Notes under the pieces: model-generated | What the model saw: only the letters and a program-made list of their open reading frames with translations | The model's database searches: none | What the model was told of the DNA's origin: nothing | Position numbers and translations under genes: made by a program | Shown: in pieces, positions 58,629 to 64,000 of the stretch | Layout: each line of letters begins with the position of its first letter | Position numbering within the stretch: the stretch's first letter is position 1 | Origin: Alopecurus myosuroides | Taxonomy: Eukaryota; Streptophyta; Magnoliopsida; Poales; Poaceae | Direction: 5' to 3' | Length of the DNA stretch: 64,000 nt | Assembly: GCA_028641055.1 (NCBI GenBank) | Contig: CM054057.1 | Location: forward strand, 579,480,610 to 579,544,609

Positions 58629-59292
58629 GGCTGGTCACAATGGGGAGTAACTAATAGTGGTAACATCGTGATGTTACTAGTCTAAGTTACTACCTTCAAG
58701 TGGGTAGTAACATATTCGTGGTGTCATGCACCACTTCATTTATTAGGGCTATAGACACATTTTTCCTTGTTATGTGTGATGTTACTACTCCCTCCGTCCT
58801 GGTGTATAGGGCATAATCGGCTAATATCTAGGCCCAAGGCAGCAGCCGATTGGGGCGAAATTTTCTCCAGCACCGAAATTAATTCTGGCAGTCGAAAGGA
58901 ATTGTGACTAATAAAAATGGTTGTTATGCTTTGGTAACCGAAACAGCCAAGGAAACAGCCAATCGAGCTCTTTTAATCAATGCATGCATGCATGGCATAG
59001 AACGTCCGGGCCTTTCTTCTCCTCATTTCCTCCTAGCTTCCGTGCGAGATATACCTACACTTAATGCTAATTGCAGCCTAATTAACACCAGTTAATGCAA
59101 ATTGTGCCTAAAAAGAGTCTAGTTCCGGGACAACCTGGTTTTCGGATTATGCCCTATACACCAGGACGGAGGGAGTAGTAACATAGCTAGTTACCACAAA
59201 CACTTCTCTCTTCATTAAATATGTGCCACATAAGAAAAATTGCATTGAAATGTGTGATGTTACTAGCTTAGTTACTCCCATTGTGGCCAGCC
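58629..59292. mobile_element. Tourist-like MITE, split by a Stowaway
   Basis: Terminal repeats GGCTGGTCACAATGGGGAGT and its partner ACTCCCATTGTGGCCAGCC are flanked by TCA on both sides (58626-58628, 59293-59295), a 3-bp duplication typical of PIF/Harbinger elements. Without the nested Stowaway it is about 270 bp. Its right end is about 250 bp before the 4CL start codon. Confidence 0.85.
58788..59175. mobile_element. Stowaway MITE nested in the Tourist-like MITE
   Basis: Perfect-looking termini CTCCCTCCGTCCTGGTGTAT and ATACACCAGGACGGAGGGAG pair over about 30 bp (through AGGGCATAATC). TA dinucleotides at 58786-58787 and 59176-59177 are the target duplication. It is 388 bp, and the open frame within it is not a gene. 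Confidence 0.92.
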
Positions 59293-59540
59293 TCACTCAA
59301 GCCTCACCAAACCCGCGTCCCATTGCACCGGAGAAGTTACCGTGTGGGCCCCGCGAGCCATACTCGCTAACCTGTCCCCCACCAGCCTTCTCCCCCGCCT
59401 CGCCGGTATATTACCCCCGCTCCCAAATTCCTCTGTTCTCCCCAGTCCCGCGGAGCAGGAGGAGCGCGGAATCCCGGCCACCATTTCCCGCACCTTCAGC
59501 TCCGCCCACCGAATCCTACCCGGCGTCGGCGGCGAGATCG

Positions 59541-61926
59541 ATGGGCTCCATCGCGGCAGACGCTCCGGAGGCGCCGGTGGAGCTGGTGTTCCGGTCCAAG
59601 CTCCCGGACATCGAGATCCCGTGCCACCTGACGCTGCAGGACTACTGCTTCGAGCGCCTGCCCGATATTTCCGCCCGCGCCTGCCTCATCGACGGGCAGA
59701 CGGGCGCCGTCCACACCTACGGCGAGGTGGACGCCCTCTCCCGGCGGTGCGCGGCGGGTCTGCGGCGCCTCGGCGTGGGCAAGGGCGACGTGGTGATGGC
59801 GCTCCTCCGCAACTGCCCCGAGTTCGCCTTCGTCTTCCTGGGCGCGGCCCGCCTCGGCGCCGCCACCACCACCGCCAACCCGTTCTACACGCCCCACGAG
59901 ATCCACCGCCAGGCGAGCGCCGCCGGGGCCAAGGTGATCGTCACCGAGGCCTGCGCCGCCGACAAGGTGCGCGCCTTCGCCGCCGAGCGCGGGATACCCG
60001 TGGTCTCCGTCGACGACGCCGGGGTCGCCGCCGGCTGCCTCGCGTTCAACGAGACGCTGCTGGGGGAGGAAGACGGCGGCGAGCAGTTCGCCGACGAGGA
60101 GGTGGACCCCGACGACGTGGTGGCGCTCCCCTACTCGTCCGGCACCACGGGCCTGCCCAAGGGCGTCATGCTCACCCACCGCAGCCTCGTCACCAGCGTC
60201 GCCCAGCAGGTCCGTCACCTCACCTCACCAGCTTAGCTAGCTCGCTCGCTGCCATGCTTCCGTCTCCGTCACCATCGGACAAGCTCCGGCCCGTCCGTTC
60301 GGGGCGGTTACCATTCGTTCCCGTGTCTCGTGGTGGCGTTTCACGCTTTCCAGCTGGGAGCCGCTCTTTTTTCGCACACACGCTTTCGTGTCGGCGCCGG
60401 CCGGAGCGAGCGACCACCAATTAATTCCGCCCCATTTATCACCACCAGATCGGACGGTGCGATCTCGATCCAGGCACGGCGGAGCCCACCTCGGCCCGCC
60501 TCAAGATTCGCGCCGACGCATGATCATCTCTCGTTCACGTGTCAGCTGACGTGCCTCATTACAACGAGTTTTTCAGCTGGTTTTCTGACGAATTTTGATG
60601 ATTCGTGTTGCGTTGCAGGTGGACGGTGAGAACCCGAACCTGCACTTCAGCTGCGACGACGTGCTGCTGTGCGTGCTGCCGCTGTTCCACATCTACTCGC
60701 TCAACTCGGTGCTGCTGGCGGGGCTGCGCGCCGGGTGCGCGATCGTGATCATGCGCAAGTTCGACCACGGCGCGCTGGTGGAGCTGGTGCGCGCGCACGG
60801 CGTCACCGTGGCGCCCTTCGTGCCGCCCATCGTGGTGGAGATCGCCAAGAGCGCGCGGGTCACGGCGGCCGACCTCGCCTCCATCCGGATGGTCATGTCG
60901 GGCGCCGCGCCCATGGGCAAGGAGCTGCAGGACGCCTTCATGGCCAAGATCCCCAACGCCGTGCTCGGACAGGTGCGTCCGTCCGATGATTCCTTCCTTG
61001 TTTGCTTATGATCGTACGTACGGACATTCGTACTACACTGTTACAGCATTACTTAGCGAGTGTCATGCACGTCAGCCTCGGTACTGGCTACAGTAGTAGG
61101 TGGTACAAATGGGATCCGGCACGGGCGAGCGAGCTCCAGCGACGATGATAGGTTCCATGGTTGTTGGTGGCCTACCATGCATCGTACTTCAAGTGATTGT
61201 GATTGGATAGTTTTTTTTTTTGAGGCTGATTGGGATTGCTAGTGTGTGGGCGCGCGAGTTGAGGGAGGTCGTAGTTGTTGGTGGTGGGTGGGTGGCATGG
61301 TGGCGTCGAGCTTTTTGGCCGCTTTCGCCCGCTGCAAAAGAGCGGTGGAGGAGATGATGCAAAGGAGTGGGGCATGGGAGCTTGACGTTACCGCGACATC
61401 TCATCAACCTCGCGATGGCTGTGCGTCCGTGCCGTGCGTCGGCGAGGCCGGAACCGCACGCCACCCGCGTGACCATCAGCCCGGCGGGCCGGTTGCCGTC
61501 TCTGCAAGACAAGCATTTGATTATCAACCGCCTGTCGTCACGTCTTCTGGTGTACAAGTCTCGCCACTGAAGCCACTGCAAGTGGGAGCACCACATTCTG
61601 TCGTCCTGAGTTGTCTGAATTTTCTTACCGTACTTACAACTGAACTCGTCACCTAGATTGAATTGAAACTACAGTGTTGACTAAACCGTCAGAGGAAACT
61701 GACCGAGCTATCTGACGTTCACCACAGGGCTACGGGATGACCGAGGCCGGGCCCGTGCTGGCCATGTGCCTGGCCTTCGCCAAGGAGCCGTTCCAGGTCA
61801 AGTCCGGCTCCTGCGGCACCGTCGTCAGGAACGCCCAGCTCAAGATCGTCGACCCCGACACCGGCGCCTCCCTGGGCCGCAACCTGCCGGGGGAGATCTG
61901 CATCCGCGGCAAGCAGATCATGAAAG
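59541..61926 (+). CDS. 4CL: 4-coumarate:CoA ligase, first three exons (3' end beyond window)
   Basis: An adenylate-forming ligase that activates 4-coumarate and related cinnamates to CoA thioesters for lignin and flavonoid synthesis in the cytosol. Exons: 59541-60209, 60619-60972, 61728-61926 (all GT-AG; phases 0, 0, 1), giving 407 codons of a family usually near 540-570. Box I ([11 protein letters not shown]) lies near residues 201-211 at the end of exon 1, [10 protein letters not shown] near 252, GYGMTEAGP at the start of exon 3, and box II-type GEICIRG near 397-403. The ATP-binding and hinge C-terminal part (from about YLND) is missing, so the gene must continue past 64000. Start: [12 protein letters not shown]. 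The frame is open upstream to 59223, but that runs into MITE sequence. It is very GC-rich at third positions, as in many grass genes. A 4CL-like acyl-activating enzyme is the alternative. Confidence 0.9.
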
Positions 61927-64000
61927 GTACGCCACCACCACACCCTCGATCCATCGGCCGGCAATACTAATATACTGTACTAGTAGTCTTTTAGTACTCC
62001 TAGTTCAGTTCCGTTGCTTTGATTTGAGTCCATCCATCACATCACTGTCCAATAAAACTGTTTCCATGGACTGACGGCCTAGTCCGCTGTACTGTAGCCA
62101 ATTAGGTGAGTGGCTCGCGATCAGGCCTAGGTAGCTCATGAGTAGATCATGTGTACAAGTTAGGTGATGGGTTTGGACAGCTCCAAATTATTGGCACCTT
62201 CTACGCCAAACCTTCTTCCCCTTTCCGAGAACATGTTCAGACAGATATGAGGTAGTACTAGTATCCCTTTAGTCAGTCAGAATTCAGAACGCGCTGGAAT
62301 CCAGCAGCTTGAGAACACGGATGCCTCCTCACCAGCATGTGTGCTCATCTTGTGCCTCCGTTTGGCCACTAGCCAGCGAGTGACAGACTGATCCGAGGAG
62401 TAGTAGTTGCGCCAAAGCTTCTTTCTCCCTTCCTCTGACCAAATCGTTTGGTGCATTGGTCGATCTCATCTCCAGTTAGGTAGTAGTAGGTGACTGGTAG
62501 TCCTTGGCAGCTGTTGACGTATCATCGTCAGCTTGCCAAGCAGCTAGCTAGCTCATCGACCATGACGGCATAGTCGTAGTCGGTGCCCCTTGGTTGTCAG
62601 TGGCAGCCCATCTTGACCGCCAAGGCTGAAGCAATCCATATCAGACGCAGATATGTGCACCGTTTGCGCGACTTCAACAAGAAAACAAGCCAACATATGT
62701 GTGAAACTGTGAATGTGTCAAACCTGAGTTTGGTACGTTTCCGACATGAGCACTCTAGACGTGTATCCAGAGCGTCAACCACCGATTTCACGGAGTCTTC
62801 AGATGGTAGCTCGTTTATTTTTCTGTGTTCAAATCGAAGCAGAAAAGGTCCATTTGTTTGGTATGTTGAGCTATCAGTCTCTGAGTCTGACCCGTGTCGT
62901 AGGACGTACAAAACCCCACTTTGACCAGGTTCATCCAGTCAAGTTTGCTGGACTACAAAGTTTTGGCCAAATAAAAGATCTTTTTTTTAGAAACAAAGGA
63001 GATACTTTTGAAGTGTCACCACTCCTTTTGAGTCAAGTTACTAGTACTAAATTTTGGCCAAAAAAAAAAAAGGATATTTTGGAGGCGTCACCAGTCTGAC
63101 TGAACTATTTTTGCGGTCCAGCATTTGGTTTTAATTACGGAGTCGCACTAAATCACTCCAAAATGCAGAGAACTCCAAATTAAAGTTATAGATCACAATC
63201 CAATTTTATGCTGTATGAGGTTCCAGCAGTGCAACATCTGAGTGCAAAGAATCAAACTTGGCATCCTCTATATGGTCCAGACTACATATAGCTTTGCATT
63301 CATTGATGCAGCATGATGGCCATGTGAAAGCATTTTCCCAGGGACTTTACGCAGAATCCAGTACAAGCTGAACTGTTTCGCGGTCCAGCATTTAGTTTTA
63401 GTTACAGAGTCGCACTAAAATCACCCCAAAATGCAGAGAACTCCAAATTAAGTTTTAATCACAATCCAATTGTGTGTTATATGAGGTTCCAGCAGCGTAA
63501 CCTGGCCCGAGTACAAAGAATCAAACTTGGCACCTTCGAGATGGTCCACACTACATATAGCTTGCATTCAGTGATGCAACATGATGGCCATGTGAAAGCA
63601 TTTTCCCAAGGACTTTACGCAGAATCCAGTACAAGATGAACTGTTTTGCGGTCCAGCATTTAGTTTTGGTTACGGAGTCGCACTAAAATCGCCCCAAAAT
63701 GCTGATAAATCCAAATTAAGTTCTAGACCACAATCCAATTGTGTGCTATATGAGGTTCCAGCAGTGCAACCTGGCCTGAGTAAAAAGAATCAAACTTGGC
63801 ATCTTCTAGATGGTCCATACTACATATAGCTTGCATTCATTGATACAACATGATGGCCATGTGAAAGCATTTTCCCAGGGACTTTACGCATAATCAAGTA
63901 CAAGCTCCCATGCGTTACTTTTATCTTTGTTTTTTTTTTTTTTGCGGAGGGACTTTATCTTAAGTAAGTCTATGATTATATTTTGGGAGAAATCACCAGT
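61927..64000 (+). other. Large third intron of 4CL (open at window end)
   Basis: The donor GTACGCC follows ATCATGAAAG. No later 4CL exon was found before 64000, so this intron exceeds 2 kb. It holds simple A/T runs near 62980 and 63060 and a tandem triplication at 63101-63905. Confidence 0.7.
63101..63905. repeat. 268-bp tandem triplication in 4CL intron 3
   Basis: Units start at about 63101, 63369 and 63637 with TGAACT(A/G)TTTTGCGGTCC and contain GAGTCGCACTAAA, TGAGGTTCCAGCAG, ATCAAACTTGGCA and GGGACTTTACGCA. Period 268 bp in both steps; the third copy ends near 63905. Copies differ by scattered substitutions. It is non-coding. Confidence 0.92.

Noticed and set aside
58904..59095. 63-residue frame in the 4CL upstream region
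   Set aside because: It lies wholly within the Stowaway MITE.
59223..59540. Upstream extension of the 4CL frame
   Set aside because: It runs through MITE sequence and promoter; the conserved N-terminus begins at 59541.
59342..60424. 360-residue Arg-rich frame
   Set aside because: It is an out-of-frame shadow of 4CL exon 1 caused by high GC at third positions.
61246..61656. 136-residue plus-strand frame
   Set aside because: It lies in 4CL intron 2 with no domain; splice sites flank it in phase with 4CL.

Overview
The window is nuclear DNA from a grass, most likely a Pooideae species (wheat, barley, oat or brome relatives). I infer this from plant genes with GT-AG introns, Stowaway and Tourist MITEs, a long-LTR copia element of the SIRE/Maximus type, a chromodomain gypsy element, CACTA elements and Helitrons. 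This is sequence recognition only; no database search was run.

Two host genes sit at the ends, both on the + strand. At 1435-6925 is a complete eight-exon DRM2-type de novo cytosine methyltransferase of 601 codons: two UBA domains, then a catalytic domain in the permuted motif order VI-IX-X-I-IV. Its start codon lies in a 6-nt coding piece of exon 1, far upstream of the rest. At 59541-61926 are the first three exons of a 4-coumarate:CoA ligase (4CL). The gene continues past the window through an intron of more than 2 kb that carries a 268-bp tandem triplication. A Stowaway nested inside a Tourist-like MITE lies just upstream of the 4CL start.

Nearly everything between is layered mobile DNA. 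(1) 9124-14165, minus strand: a complete copia element with two identical 173-bp LTRs, a TTTTT target duplication and an unbroken 1560-aa Gag-Pol frame. It is the youngest insertion here. (2) 17693-44310: a SIRE/Maximus-like copia element with ~1.47-kb LTRs and a GTTTT duplication. Its gag-pol is degenerate, and it carries an extra 3' ORF that seems to contain an intron. (3) 27619-42161, inside that 3' ORF: a Tekay-like chromovirus with 4.3-kb LTRs and an AAGTG duplication. It has an extra ORF before gag, and its LTRs contain two phase-matched coding-like exons. (4) 45302-55629: a degenerate CACTA element hosting a minus-strand Helitron (49552-51247) and a second CACTA element (51808-54905, CTT duplication) that splits one of its ORFs. 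(5) 55935-57425 and 16868-17640: ~600-bp tandem repeats, and a short Helitron at 57763-58117.

The most unusual signals are the spliced acidic coding segment inside the chromovirus LTR, the chromovirus ORF0 and gag start codons each sitting directly after a splice-acceptor-like sequence, the intron-bearing 3' ORF of the host copia element, and the intact young copia element whose Gag has a GGYNGGQ repeat and no CCHC zinc knuckle.
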